Source: Lacinutrix sp. Hel_I_90 (GTDB lineage: Bacteria; Bacteroidota; Bacteroidia; Flavobacteriales; Flavobacteriaceae). Taken from it: 64,000 bases of DNA. The stretch spans positions 744,001 to 808,000 of the forward strand of contig NZ_JYNQ01000001.1 in assembly GCF_000934685.1 (NCBI RefSeq), given 5' to 3'. A model generated the notes under the pieces. That model saw only the letters and a list, made by a program, of their open reading frames with translations. It ran no database searches and was not told where the DNA came from. Made by a program: the position numbers and the translations under genes. Shown piece after piece: positions 33,345-42,854 of this stretch; position 1 is the stretch's first letter; each line of letters starts with the position of its first letter.

Positions 33345-33886
33345 TGCGCATCATCTCAGGAGAATTTAAAGGTAGGAGAATTACAGCTCCAAAAAAGCTG
33401 CCAATACGCCCTACAACAGACATGGCTAAGGAAGCCTTATTTAATATCTTAAACAATCAATACTACTTTGATTCTATCTCTGTTTTAGAGTTGTTCGCCG
33501 GTTCCGGGAATATCAGTTATGAATTTGCCTCTCGTGGGACAAAACAAATCACGTGTGTTGACGAAGATTTTGGTTGTATCAAATTTATTAATGAAACTGC
33601 TGAAAGTTTTGAGATGCCAATACAAACTATAAAAAGTGATGTTTTTAAATTTCTTGAAAACGCAAAACAGCAAGCCACCATTATTTTTGCAGATCCTCCC
33701 TATGAGTTTCCAGTTGAGGAATTTTCTAAAATTCCAGAATTAGTTTTCGAAAATAATCTTTTAGAAAAAGAAGGCCTTTTAATTATAGAACACTCTAAAC
33801 ACACCAATTTATCTCATTTATCAAATTATAAACACTCAAAAAGTTATGGCGGTAATATGTTTAGCTTTTTTGAAACTGATAATTAA
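33344..33886 (+). CDS. rsmD: 16S rRNA (guanine(966)-N(2))-methyltransferase RsmD
   Basis: A 180-residue SAM-dependent methyltransferase that modifies G966 of 16S rRNA. MRIISGEFKGRRI, RPTTDMAKEALFNIL, LELFAGSGNISYEFASRG (SAM binding) and FADPPYEFP (the DPPY catalytic motif) are diagnostic. The ATG overlaps the stop of the DUF3822 gene (TAATG), so translation is probably coupled. Confidence 0.95.
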   Translation: MRIISGEFKGRRITAPKKLPIRPTTDMAKEALFNILNNQYYFDSISVLELFAGSGNISYEFASRGTKQITCVDEDFGCIKFINETAESFEMPIQTIKSDVFKFLENAKQQATIIFADPPYEFPVEEFSKIPELVFENNLLEKEGLLIIEHSKHTNLSHLSNYKHSKSYGGNMFSFFETDN

Positions 33887-33960
33887 TCAGCACATTAAGC
33901 TTTCTTTTTATATATTAGCTTTTTTAATAGTTAAAAAAAAACAACTTAATATTCCCTAAA

Positions 33961-34752
33961 ATGAAAAACCCTACTCTTTTAAAGCTAGTAATGGCAGTAA
34001 TTTTATTGTCATTTTCTACAGGATCCGCACAAGAAAACCAAGTAACAAACTTATTAAAATCTTACATTGATGCTTCTAACGAACTAGAAGCAACAAAAGA
34101 TGTAAACAATGTATTATCATTATTTGACAGTAGTTATAAAAATAATATTGCTTATGTTGGATTGACTGGTGTTGTAAATAAATCAACTATAAATTTTGAG
34201 CAATTTTCTAATCAATTAGAAGAAAACTTAAAAAATCAAAATTACAATTTCACAATGTCTGTTGGGGAAATTATTTATGAGTCACAAAAGGAAAGAGCAG
34301 GAACAATATCTGCGCTAATTAACTTTGAGTCAAAAATAGACGGAAAGATTGCTGAAAAAGGCACTATTTTATTGAATTTAGTTACTGCCTTGGTTCAAGG
34401 TGAATGGAAAATAATTCTTAATAACACGGTAAGAGTATCTGAAGCTAGTGACATAGGTAACTGTGTTTGTTACTTGTTTTCAAAAGGAGACTCTTTCTTT
34501 AATGCAGAAACATATTATCCAGCTGGGGTTGAGTACAACAGAGAGTATAAGTCGTTTAGAGTAAGTATTAAGGATGGTAAACGCACTATTGTTAATAGAG
34601 GAAACGATGATAAAACCTTTGATTGGGCAGATAACGGTGACGTTTTAGATAACGGTGTCATTATTGGTAATGCTGAAACATCAGACAAAGCGATTCAGGC
34701 CGTGTTGTCACGCGTTTATTCTGAAACCTGTACACAAATAAATTTTAGTTAA
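33961..34752 (+). CDS. Secreted protein of unknown function
   Basis: A 263-residue protein with an N-terminal signal peptide (LVMAVILLSFSTGSAQ). The first half (LKSYIDASNELEATKDVNNV, SLFDSSYKNNIAYVGLTG, IISALINFESKIDGKIAEKG-like strands, EWKIILNNTVRV) has the helix-sheet pattern of NTF2-like proteins. The second half (GNCVCYLFSKGDSFFNAETY, YKSFRVSIKDGKRTIVNRG) is not recognised. A strong terminator follows, so it is probably a single-gene unit. Confidence 0.65.
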   Translation: MKNPTLLKLVMAVILLSFSTGSAQENQVTNLLKSYIDASNELEATKDVNNVLSLFDSSYKNNIAYVGLTGVVNKSTINFEQFSNQLEENLKNQNYNFTMSVGEIIYESQKERAGTISALINFESKIDGKIAEKGTILLNLVTALVQGEWKIILNNTVRVSEASDIGNCVCYLFSKGDSFFNAETYYPAGVEYNREYKSFRVSIKDGKRTIVNRGNDDKTFDWADNGDVLDNGVIIGNAETSDKAIQAVLSRVYSETCTQINFS

Positions 34753-34774
34753 ACCTAAAACTAATAACGATTCA

Positions 34775-34805
34775 AAAGCCATCTATTTTTAGATGGCTTT
34801 TTTTT
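34775..34805 (+). terminator. Intrinsic terminator after the 33961 gene
   Basis: AAAGCCATCT (34775-34784), loop ATTTTT, AGATGGCTTT (34791-34800), then TTTTT. A textbook terminator. Confidence 0.9.
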
Positions 34806-35015
34806 AGGTTCTATTTATAGTTTCTTCATTAGAGCAGACAGTCAAATCATGTGTCATGACACGCTACTAAAAAGAAATACAATCATAAAATATTACACTT
34901 TAATTCATTAATTTTCATTAACTTAGAGAGACATAGGAATTTCCGTGATCTGTTTACTTTTCGTACTTCATATATGTTTTGATTAGCATTAAATCAATTA
35001 AAAAAACCACATATT

Positions 35016-35558
35016 ATGAAACATTTAATTTTATTATTGCTCGCCTTCACAGTCATAGTATCCTGTCAAAGAGATGAAGATGCCTTGTCTAAAACAGAAC
35101 ATTCGGTAGAAATTCAAGAACCATCAAATGAAACGGAGCTGCGCAATACGGTACAGAGCATTGCTGCCTCATGGAACACAAATGACCCAACGTTATTCAA
35201 TAGTAATACCACGGCCGATATTATTAGGAACACCAATGGAACAAGAGCTGCTAATAATCAAAAAGAATATGATAGCACAAACAGACAACCGTTTTTAAAT
35301 GCTTTTCCGAATTTTAATGTCGCCATTACAGATACTGAAGTCGTAGGGAATATCGTTTACACCAATTGGACCGTAACGGGAATAAATACAGGTGAATATC
35401 GGGGGCATCCAGCCACGGGGAAGAACATAAAACTATATGGTCTTAGCATCTGGACCTTTAATGAGGAAGGAAAGGCTGTACAAGAAGATGCTTATTTTGA
35501 TAGACTCGCCTTATACCAACAATTAGGTTACAAAGAGGTACCAGCATTAACGGAATAA
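35016..35558 (+). CDS. SnoaL-like/ester-cyclase-type lipoprotein
   Basis: A 180-residue lipoprotein, lipobox FTVIVSC (Cys17). The domain (VQSIAASWNTNDPTLFNSNT, PFLNAFPNFNVAITDTEVVG, YTNWTVTGINTGEYRGHPAT, GKNIKLYGLSIWTFNEEGKA, EDAYFDRLALYQQLG) follows the SnoaL-like polyketide-cyclase/steroid-isomerase fold family closely. Substrate unknown. A monocistronic unit in front of rnpB. Confidence 0.8.
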   Translation: MKHLILLLLAFTVIVSCQRDEDALSKTEHSVEIQEPSNETELRNTVQSIAASWNTNDPTLFNSNTTADIIRNTNGTRAANNQKEYDSTNRQPFLNAFPNFNVAITDTEVVGNIVYTNWTVTGINTGEYRGHPATGKNIKLYGLSIWTFNEEGKAVQEDAYFDRLALYQQLGYKEVPALTE

Positions 35559-35582
35559 AACGGTGGTCTTATTTGAAATAGA

Positions 35583-35612
35583 AAACCCTTTTTGAACATT
35601 CAAAAAGGGTTT
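35583..35612. terminator. Bidirectional terminator between the SnoaL-like gene and rnpB
   Basis: AAACCCTTTTTGAA (35583-35596) pairs with TTCAAAAAGGGTTT (35599-35612). It lies 24 bases after the plus-strand gene and just beyond the 3' end of the minus-strand RNase P RNA, so it can serve both. Confidence 0.75.
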
Positions 35613-35621
35613 GTCTATAAT

Positions 35622-35923
35622 AAAGTAAATCTATAAGCCGGATTCTGTACTCTTGCGAGCCCTTATCATTTATCTACGTGAACTGTTACCAGCACACTTT
35701 AGCTGCCTACCCTCTAACAATCGCGCGTGCACGCTCAAACGTTAGTATACATGACATTGCACCATATAGAGTTTACCTGGTTTCACTACAGCATGACCTG
35801 TACATACTTTCTGTTGCACTTTTCCTAGCCTCACGACTGGTGGCTGTTAACCACTATAATTGCACTGCGGTGTCCGGACTTTCCTCATCTTATAAATAAG
35901 ACGCGATAAGGCGATTTACTTGA
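35622..35923 (-). ncRNA. rnpB: RNase P RNA component (type A)
   Basis: The reverse complement contains the universally conserved blocks GAGGAAAGTCCGGACACC near the 5' end and ACAGAATCCGGCTTA near the 3' end. The terminal P1 helix can be seen directly: AAGTAAATC at the 5' end pairs perfectly with GATTTACTT at the 3' end (plus-strand positions 35913-35921 and 35623-35631). Length is about 300 nt. The RNA is the catalytic part of RNase P, which trims the 5' ends of tRNA precursors. A clear promoter lies directly upstream on the minus strand. Exact ends may differ by a few bases. Confidence 0.93.
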
Positions 35924-35926
35924 GAA

Positions 35927-35958
35927 CAAAGGTACAATTAAGACCCTTATAAATCCAA
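35927..35958 (-). promoter_or_regulatory. rnpB promoter
   Basis: On the minus strand TTTG (TTG at plus positions 35956-35958) is followed after 21 bases by TACCTTTG (plus 35927-35934), a good Bacteroidota -33/-7 pair. The predicted start lies about six bases further on, at the base of P1. Confidence 0.7.
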
Positions 35959-36034
35959 ATTTTAAAAACTTAAAATATGTTGATAACTCTATATAAATTG
36001 ACAGGTTATACTTTAAATATTCAAGCTGAATTTT

Positions 36035-36042
36035 TAACTTTG
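36035..36042 (+). promoter_or_regulatory. -7 box TAACTTTG of dnaX
   Basis: Exact TAnnTTTG match 50 bases before the TTG start codon; no clear -33 TTG at the expected place. Confidence 0.45.
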
Positions 36043-36091
36043 TTACTTATTAAATTAGCAGGTAAAAGATGCTGAAATAAATTCAATAACA

Positions 36092-37810
36092 TTGGAACAC
36101 TTTGTAGTATCGGCAAGAAAGTACCGCCCGCAAACGTTTAAAGACGTTGTTGGGCAAACGGCTATTACAAATACCTTATTGAATGCTATTGAAAACAACC
36201 ACCTAGCTCAGGCCTTACTCTTTACAGGACCTCGTGGTGTCGGTAAAACCAGTTGCGCCCGTATTCTCGCTAAAATGATTAATAGCGATGGCAGTGAAAC
36301 TGGTGATGAAGATTTTGCGTTTAACATTTTTGAATTAGATGCCGCTTCTAATAACTCGGTGGATGATATTAGGAGTTTAACAGATCAAGTGCGTATTCCG
36401 CCGCAAGTTGGCAAATATAAAGTCTATATTATTGATGAGGTTCACATGCTGTCTCAAGCGGCCTTTAATGCTTTTTTAAAGACGCTAGAAGAGCCACCAA
36501 AACATTGTATCTTTATTCTGGCAACTACTGAAAAGCATAAAATCATCCCAACCATTTTATCGCGTTGTCAGATTTTCGATTTTAAGCGTATTACCGTTAA
36601 GGACGCTAAAGACTACTTAAAGTATATTGCAAAAGAGCAAGGGATTACTGCTGAAGATGACGCGTTACATATTATCGCTCAAAAAGCAGATGGCGCTATG
36701 CGTGATGCCTTATCTATTTTTGATCGTGTGGTTAGCTTTTCAGGAAAAGAGCTCACGCGACAAGCCGTTACAGAAAATTTAAATGTACTCGATTACGAAA
36801 CATACTTTACGAGTACAGACCATATCTTAGAAAATAAAATTCCGGAGTTATTGATTCAATTTAATGAGACGCTATCAAAAGGTTTTGATGGTCATCATTT
36901 TATTGCAGGCTTGGCCTCACATTTTAGAGATTTATTGGTTTGTAAAAATCCTATAACTATTGAATTACTTGAAGTTGGAGAACAAACCAAAGAAAAATAT
37001 TTAGAGCAATCTAAAAAAGCCACCCAGGACTTTTTGTTAAAAGGCATTGAACTTGCCAATGAGACCGATTTAAAATACAAAACCAGTAAAAACCAACGTT
37101 TACTCGTTGAACTTTGCCTCATGCAGCTTGCCTCTATCACTTTTGATGGAGAAAAAAAAAATAGTAGTCGGTTCATAATTCCGCCTTCCTATTTTAAGCG
37201 TATTGGCATCACCCCAGTTCCTGTTAAGCGTCCAGAAAAGGAGGTTCCAACAACAGCAAAGCCTTCCGAAGAAAAAGAACTAAAGCCTGAATTAGCAACG
37301 GCAACCAAAACCGCAGAACCTAAGCCAAAACTTATTGTATCTGCAGATAAAAAACCAAGATCTGGCTTGTCTTTAAGTAGCATTCGTGCCAAAAAAGAGC
37401 ATATTGCTCAACAAAAAGATAATGAACCAGACGAAGAAAATCTTCCAAGGGAACCTTTTTCTCAAGACGAACTTTTAGACGTTTGGAGCACTTTTGTAAC
37501 GCGCATTGAAGCGGAGGGTAAGATGAATCTAGCCGCTATTTTATCTATAGATACGCCAACTTTAAAAGGCACAACAATACATTTAACCTTTCCAAACGCT
37601 ACAAATAAAGTAGAAGTAGAACGCCAATCTTTCGATTTACTTCAGTATTTACGTAAGCATTTGAAAAACTATGACATCGCGCTTGAGATAGAAGTTGATG
37701 AAGAAATGCAAAAGAAATTTGCTTATACACCAGAAGAAAAGTACGAGAAATTAAAAGAAAAGAATCCGAATATAGAATTGCTTCGCAAGACATTTGATTT
37801 AGATTTATAA
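36092..37810 (+). CDS. dnaX: DNA polymerase III subunit gamma/tau
   Basis: A 572-residue clamp-loader ATPase. FVVSARKYRPQTFKDVVGQ, Walker A GPRGVGKTSCARIL, IIDEVHMLSQAAFNAFLKTL, TTEKHKIIPTILSRCQ (SRC arginine finger) are all present. After Walker A, where many DnaX proteins have a four-cysteine zinc module, this one has NSDGSETGDEDFAFN with no cysteines. The tail beyond about 370 is proline/lysine rich, then a tau-like C-terminal domain. The start is TTG at 36092: the family N-terminus (MEHFVVSARKYRP) begins there and no in-frame ATG exists. Confidence 0.95.
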   Translation: MEHFVVSARKYRPQTFKDVVGQTAITNTLLNAIENNHLAQALLFTGPRGVGKTSCARILAKMINSDGSETGDEDFAFNIFELDAASNNSVDDIRSLTDQVRIPPQVGKYKVYIIDEVHMLSQAAFNAFLKTLEEPPKHCIFILATTEKHKIIPTILSRCQIFDFKRITVKDAKDYLKYIAKEQGITAEDDALHIIAQKADGAMRDALSIFDRVVSFSGKELTRQAVTENLNVLDYETYFTSTDHILENKIPELLIQFNETLSKGFDGHHFIAGLASHFRDLLVCKNPITIELLEVGEQTKEKYLEQSKKATQDFLLKGIELANETDLKYKTSKNQRLLVELCLMQLASITFDGEKKNSSRFIIPPSYFKRIGITPVPVKRPEKEVPTTAKPSEEKELKPELATATKTAEPKPKLIVSADKKPRSGLSLSSIRAKKEHIAQQKDNEPDEENLPREPFSQDELLDVWSTFVTRIEAEGKMNLAAILSIDTPTLKGTTIHLTFPNATNKVEVERQSFDLLQYLRKHLKNYDIALEIEVDEEMQKKFAYTPEEKYEKLKEKNPNIELLRKTFDLDL

Positions 37811-37860
37811 ATTCTATTTCTCGCAAAGGCACAGCGTCTTACTAAACAATTAAAAAACAA

Positions 37861-37974
37861 TTAATCTAACTGGCATCGCGAGCGTAGCGTGGTCATCTTC
37901 AAAATTTGAGGTCAATTACACAGTTTGCAACATCATTTCTCCCCGCCATGACGAAATAGTATTACATTTGCCTT
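37861..37974. other. Gap with intergenic repeat-like sequence
   Basis: Between dnaX and the next lipoprotein gene lies GGCATCGCGAGCGTAGCGTG then GTCATCTTCAAAATTTGAGG (palindromic CTTCAAAATTTGAGG), a GC-richer patch resembling short dispersed repeats of flavobacteria. No gene. Confidence 0.35.
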
Positions 37975-38535
37975 ATGTATAAATATCTAATCCTGTTATT
38001 TCTTTTTTCTGTTGCTTTTATTAGCTGCGATGGCAGAGATCGCGCCTATAAAACTAATGCTGAAGTTTTGAAGGCGCATAAATTACTAGATTCTTTTTCT
38101 GAGAAAATTATATATAGACCTGAAAAATATACTGAAGTATTTAATGATACGACTTTCAGTAATGGCTATAAGGTCTCTTTAAAAATGTACACAGATGCGA
38201 CTAGACATGTGGTTGTGGAATCTAGAAAAGATTCCATAAAGCATAAAACCATATATCGCGACAATAACGTAGAAATCGTAATTACAAAAGATCAAGAAGA
38301 AATCCTCAATCTCAAATTGAGCAAGGCCGACGTTATGGTAAAGAAAATACCCTCAGGATTACAACTATCTAACTATTATTTAAAGAATGTCTGGATTGAA
38401 ACTCTGGAAAACAAACGTTATAATGGCGTACCTGTAATTTATTTAAATTTTTATGCACCCAGTCATAAATCACATAAAATAATGGAAATATTTCCTCTTG
38501 GAGGCGGACGGTATCAATTAACAGAAATAGATTAA
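37975..38535 (+). CDS. Lipoprotein of unknown function
   Basis: A 186-residue protein with signal and lipobox VAFISC (Cys19). The rest is mixed alpha/beta (FSEKIIYRPEKYTEVFNDTT, KVSLKMYTDATRHVVVESRK, GVPVIYLNFYAPSHKSHKIM). It is one base upstream of miaE, so probably one transcript, but no functional link is apparent. Confidence 0.65.
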   Translation: MYKYLILLFLFSVAFISCDGRDRAYKTNAEVLKAHKLLDSFSEKIIYRPEKYTEVFNDTTFSNGYKVSLKMYTDATRHVVVESRKDSIKHKTIYRDNNVEIVITKDQEEILNLKLSKADVMVKKIPSGLQLSNYYLKNVWIETLENKRYNGVPVIYLNFYAPSHKSHKIMEIFPLGGGRYQLTEID

Positions 38536-38536
38536 T

Positions 38537-39118
38537 ATGCTAGGACTAAAACTACCTACAGACCCACGTTGGGTAAACATCGTAGAAAAAAACATAGAAG
38601 ATATTTTAACAGATCATGCGTTCTGTGAGCAGAAAGCAACCAGTACCGCTATTTCGTTAATTGTAAGCTTTCCTGAATACACAGATTTAGTACAGGAAAT
38701 GGTTGCTTTGGTTAAAGAAGAAATAAGCCACTTTAAAATGGTTCATGATTTAATTATAGAAAACGGCTGGACTTTAGGTCGTGATCGCAAAGATGCTTAT
38801 GTTGCTAAGCTCATTACTTTTTTTCCTAAAGGTGGTAGCAGGACAACACAATTAGTACATAGATTATTATATGCAGCTTTAATTGAAGCCAGAAGCTGTG
38901 AACGGTTTCGTTTACTGTCTGAGGAACTTGAAGATAAAGACTTAGCAGAATTTTATAGAAAATTAATGGTAAGTGAAGCAAATCATTACACTATGTTTTT
39001 AGGCTTTGCAAGACAATATGGCGAACGAAAAGAAGTAGACGAAAAATGGCAGAGTCTCTTAGATTTTGAAGCAGAAATCATGAAAGATCTGAGTAAAAGT
39101 GAAACGATTCATGGTTAA
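38537..39118 (+). CDS. miaE: tRNA-(ms2io6A) hydroxylase
   Basis: A 193-residue ferritin-like di-iron monooxygenase that hydroxylates the isopentenyl side chain of ms2i6A37 in tRNA. Iron ligands are in EQKATSTAISLIV (Glu), KEEISHFKMVH (Glu and His), EARSCERF (Glu) and VSEANHYTMFL (Glu and His). The first residues (LGLKLPTDPRWV) and length are typical of the family. Confidence 0.93.
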   Translation: MLGLKLPTDPRWVNIVEKNIEDILTDHAFCEQKATSTAISLIVSFPEYTDLVQEMVALVKEEISHFKMVHDLIIENGWTLGRDRKDAYVAKLITFFPKGGSRTTQLVHRLLYAALIEARSCERFRLLSEELEDKDLAEFYRKLMVSEANHYTMFLGFARQYGERKEVDEKWQSLLDFEAEIMKDLSKSETIHG

Positions 39119-39141
39119 ACATAATACATAGCAAAAAAAAG

Positions 39142-39167
39142 GCCAATACAGTTGTATTGGCTTTTTT
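39142..39167. terminator. Bidirectional terminator between miaE and the outer-membrane protein gene
   Basis: GCCAATAC-AGTT-GTATTGGC (39142-39161) with T6 on the plus side and A8 before the stem, so it also ends in T's on the minus strand. Confidence 0.85.
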
Positions 39168-39188
39168 AGTTAGTAATTATTGGTTTGG

Positions 39189-39722
39189 TTAAAACTTCAC
39201 ACCAAAGCCTATTTGCATATTGGTGTTTTTAGCTTCTATGTTGGTTTCGTCATCAAATACATTTGTGAATCCATAGGAATATCTAACATCTAAAAAGAAA
39301 TTATCAGTAAGACTATATTCTAGACCGCCAAGACCTGAAAAAGCCAAATTTTGCTGTCCATCTTTATAATCGTGACCTTTTACACTCACTTGCGGCCCAA
39401 CACCTATGGCTACAACTTCAGTGATTTTATATTTTAAAAATAAGGGCATTTGAATATAATTGATACGCAGAAACTCTGCTTTTGCGCCCTCAGCAGAAAA
39501 CTGAATTTCCGGAGCAAAAGATACGTTTTCAGACACATAGTATTCTGAAAAAAAACCAACGGCAATTCCGTTTCTGTGTCTGTTTTCTATACCTGCAGGC
39601 ACATCTGGTTCAAAATCTAAATTAGAAATGTTATATCCTGCACGAACGCCATACAGAGCGTTTTGGGAAAAGCTATAAATTGAAAATAAAATAAATGTAA
39701 GTATGAGTACATTTTTTTTCAT
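39189..39722 (-). CDS. Outer-membrane beta-barrel (porin-family) protein
   Basis: A 177-residue protein with a signal peptide (LILTFILFSIYSFSQ) and eight-strand barrel pattern (LYGVRAGYNISNLDF, GIAVGFFSEYYVSENVSFAP, LGGLEYSLTDNFFLDVRYSY), ending MQIGFGVKF with the terminal aromatic typical of outer-membrane barrels. Matches the Bacteroidota OMP_b-brl_2 type. Role unknown. Confidence 0.85.
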   Translation of the reverse strand: MKKNVLILTFILFSIYSFSQNALYGVRAGYNISNLDFEPDVPAGIENRHRNGIAVGFFSEYYVSENVSFAPEIQFSAEGAKAEFLRINYIQMPLFLKYKITEVVAIGVGPQVSVKGHDYKDGQQNLAFSGLGGLEYSLTDNFFLDVRYSYGFTNVFDDETNIEAKNTNMQIGFGVKF

Positions 39723-39819
39723 AAAAAATAAATTTATAATTAATGCCAGAATAGGACAATTAATACAAGCTAATATATATTATTTTCATAAAAATGAATT
39801 AATAAAAAGATAAAGTGTA

Positions 39820-40731
39820 TTATTTTAACTTTGTATGGCTCAAAACAGTATCATTATAGACACTTTTTATGATGCCATCTGCAAGCCCTATTTTTGGAAC
39901 ATAAATATCCTTTGCGCCACTCCATTTCATCGCAGACAAATAAATGCGTGTCGCAGGAATGATAACATCTGCTCTATCTTGATTCAAATCTAGCTGCGTG
40001 ATGCGCTCTTCGTAGGAATACGATTGCAGCATATTATAATAAGACGTTAAATAAAAATAGGTTAACGGCTTACCAATAGCTTTTCCTGAAATTTTAAAAA
40101 TTTTATTGATGTTACCACCAGAACCAATAACATCAACCTTTTCATAGTCTTTTGTTTGCATTTTTATCCATGCTTCTAACTCTTGCCATGTTTCTTTTTT
40201 TACAATATCATTTAGCAAACGCACCGTTCCTATTTTAAAAGATTTTGACACTACTTTCTCTCCATTATGGATAACACTAAACTCCGAGCTTCCGCCACCA
40301 ACATCTACATATAAGTAGGTTTTATTATTATCGATAAAAGCATGTAAATCTGTCGCCGCAATAATAGCAGCTTCTTCTTCTCCTTCAATGATATCTATAG
40401 GAATTCCTGTTTTCTTTAAGATGAGCTTAGACACTTCCTTTCCATTACTAGCTTCTCGCATGGCAGAAGTGGCACAGGCTTTAAATTTATCAACACGATG
40501 CGATTTCATCAACAAGGCAAAAGCTTGCATGGTATCAATCATACGCTGTGTGTTTTCTGTTGAAATTTCAGAATTTAAAAACACATCAGCTCCTAAACGA
40601 ATAGGCACGCGAACTAATGAGCTTTTCCTAAATATAGTTGGCTTATCTCTTTCTTCTATAATATTAGAAATCAATAATCTAACAGCATTGGATCCAATAT
40701 CTATAGCAGCATATTTTAAAATTTTAAGCAT
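39820..40731 (-). CDS. ppx: Exopolyphosphatase (Ppx/GppA family)
   Basis: A 303-residue ASKHA-fold phosphatase that removes terminal phosphate from polyphosphate or converts pppGpp to ppGpp. Phosphate loops AAIDIGSNAVRLLI and YVDVGGGSSEFSV, and VIGSGGNINKI, are present. Shorter than E. coli Ppx, it has only the two catalytic domains, as is common in Bacteroidota. It follows ppk1 directly, so making and breaking of polyphosphate are in one operon. Confidence 0.92.
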   Translation of the reverse strand: MLKILKYAAIDIGSNAVRLLISNIIEERDKPTIFRKSSLVRVPIRLGADVFLNSEISTENTQRMIDTMQAFALLMKSHRVDKFKACATSAMREASNGKEVSKLILKKTGIPIDIIEGEEEAAIIAATDLHAFIDNNKTYLYVDVGGGSSEFSVIHNGEKVVSKSFKIGTVRLLNDIVKKETWQELEAWIKMQTKDYEKVDVIGSGGNINKIFKISGKAIGKPLTYFYLTSYYNMLQSYSYEERITQLDLNQDRADVIIPATRIYLSAMKWSGAKDIYVPKIGLADGIIKSVYNDTVLSHTKLK

Positions 40732-42789
40732 TTAGTTTAGCTTGTTTTTATAGTATTCATAAGTCTCAAATTGAGTTCTTATTCTTGGTTTATTATTCTT
40801 TTTGTAATTGTTTTTTTGAGTTTTATCTAAGATTCTTGCTTTCACATTATCATTCCAACAAATTTCAAAAGTATCTATCAATTCTGCTTTTATTTCTTCA
40901 TCATAAATCGGGCAACTCACCTCTACTCTGTTTTCTATATTTCGTGTCATCCAATCTGCAGACGAAATATACACTTTTGGTTTATTATCGTTACAAAAAG
41001 TATATAATCTAGTATGTTCTAAAAACTTATCAATAATACTTATCACTTCTATATTCTCACTCATATTTGGAACACCTGGAACTAAGCAGCAAATACCGCG
41101 AACCACCATTCTTATTTTTACACCTGCTCTACTTGCTTCATACAACTTATCAATCATTTTATAGCTTGAGATACTATTCATTTTTAAATGAATATACGCG
41201 GGTTTCCCTGCCATTTTATTTGCTATTTCTTGATCTATTAAATTAAAGAACACATTTCTTGTATAGTGAGGAGAAGTAATAATATGCTTATATCTATAGA
41301 TTTTATAATTTACAGAGAAGAAACTGAAAATTTTATTGATGTCTTTTAGTATTTTTTGATTCGCAGTAAAAAGAGTATAATCGGTATATACTTTAGCAGT
41401 AGATTCGTTGAAGTTTCCTGTACTTATAAAACCATAACGCACTAATCTATTATTTTCTTCGCGTTCAACAATACACATTTTACTATGCACTTTAAGACCT
41501 TGTACCCCAAATATTAATTGTACACCTTCCCGTTGCATTTGCTCTGCATATTCTATATTAGCTTGCTCATCAAAACGTGCCTGTATTTCCATAGAGACTG
41601 TTACTTTCTTTCCATTAATTGCAGCGTTAATAAGAGAACTTGCCACTTGAGAAATTTGTGCCAACCTATAGATTGTGATTTTTATAGTTTTTACCTTGGG
41701 ATCTAATGCAGCCTCTCTTAAAAACTTAACCGTATAAGCGAAGGTATGATATGGTGTGTATTGCAGGTAATCTTTTTTTGCAATAGCCTCAAAAATACTT
41801 GTTTCTAAACTTAATCCTTTTATGGGCAAGGGTTGAATTTTATCGTACAATAAATCTGTTCTTCCTAAACTTGGAAAACTCATGTAATCGCGACGGTTAT
41901 GATATCGCCCTCCAGGAATGATACTGTCTGAAGATTCAATTCCCATTTTATTCATCAAAAAATTGAGCGTCTTTTCATCAATGGTTTTGTCATAAACAAA
42001 ACGAATAGGCTCACCGTCTTGTCTATCTTTTACGCTGTCGCTTATTTTTTCCATGAAACTCTTACTCAAGTCACTTTCTAAATCCAATTCTGCATCACGC
42101 GTAATTTTAATCATATGAGCAGTAATCGATTTGTAGTCGAAGATATTAAAAATGTCATGTAAACAGTATCGTAGCAAGTCGTCAACCAATATAACATACT
42201 GCTTATTATCCTCCTTTGGTAAAACAACAAAGCGCTCCATACTTTTAGAAATTTCAACTAAGGCATACCGATTTTTGCCAGAGTTCAACTCCATATTTAC
42301 TGCCAAATAGGCCGCACTATCTTTAAGGTTAGGAATAGAAATTTCGTCATCTAAGATAATGGTAACTAAAGCAGGGCTAATGTTTTGAATGAAATAATTC
42401 TTAATGAAATCTTTTTGCTTTTTTGAAATTTGAGTCTCATTAATAATATAAATATTTTCTTTTTTTAGCTGCGAGTGAATGCCGCTAAGAATCTTTAAAC
42501 TAGCCGATTGGTGTTTAATTGCGATCTGAGTGATAATTTCTAACAATTGAGATGCTTTTATACCACCAAGTTCACTTTTCCCTCCTCTTCCAGCTTCATC
42601 AATACGCTTTACTGTGGCGTATCTTACTTTAAAAAACTCATCTAAATTATTAGAAAAAATACCTAAGAACCGAAGCCGTTCTATTAATGGAACGGTCTCA
42701 TCTGAAGCTTCTTGAAGAACACGTTCGTTGAACTGTAACCAACTTAACTCTCGATTTATATAGGTATTAACCTTAGATTTTTTAATCAT
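40732..42789 (-). CDS. ppk1: Polyphosphate kinase 1
   Basis: A 685-residue enzyme that makes polyphosphate from ATP reversibly. YINRELSWLQFNERVL is the family N-terminus; the autophosphorylated histidine is in GLKVHSKMCIV, with FISTGNFNESTAK and YTDYTLFT beside it; the second active-site histidine is probably in FLEHTRLYTF. The ATG at 42789 (MIKKSKVNT) is preferred to an in-frame TTG nine bases upstream. It lies between sixA and ppx; the stop is one base before the ppx start. Confidence 0.95.
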   Translation of the reverse strand: MIKKSKVNTYINRELSWLQFNERVLQEASDETVPLIERLRFLGIFSNNLDEFFKVRYATVKRIDEAGRGGKSELGGIKASQLLEIITQIAIKHQSASLKILSGIHSQLKKENIYIINETQISKKQKDFIKNYFIQNISPALVTIILDDEISIPNLKDSAAYLAVNMELNSGKNRYALVEISKSMERFVVLPKEDNKQYVILVDDLLRYCLHDIFNIFDYKSITAHMIKITRDAELDLESDLSKSFMEKISDSVKDRQDGEPIRFVYDKTIDEKTLNFLMNKMGIESSDSIIPGGRYHNRRDYMSFPSLGRTDLLYDKIQPLPIKGLSLETSIFEAIAKKDYLQYTPYHTFAYTVKFLREAALDPKVKTIKITIYRLAQISQVASSLINAAINGKKVTVSMEIQARFDEQANIEYAEQMQREGVQLIFGVQGLKVHSKMCIVEREENNRLVRYGFISTGNFNESTAKVYTDYTLFTANQKILKDINKIFSFFSVNYKIYRYKHIITSPHYTRNVFFNLIDQEIANKMAGKPAYIHLKMNSISSYKMIDKLYEASRAGVKIRMVVRGICCLVPGVPNMSENIEVISIIDKFLEHTRLYTFCNDNKPKVYISSADWMTRNIENRVEVSCPIYDEEIKAELIDTFEICWNDNVKARILDKTQKNNYKKNNKPRIRTQFETYEYYKNKLN

Positions 42790-42854
42790 TAAAAACAATA
42801 TTTACAGCAAATATATTCTATTGTTCTCATTAAATTAAATCCTGAATGTTAGTA

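Noticed and set aside
35678-35899. A 73-codon plus-strand open frame.
   Set aside because: It lies wholly inside the RNase P RNA gene on the other strand, whose conserved ends and P1 helix are clear.
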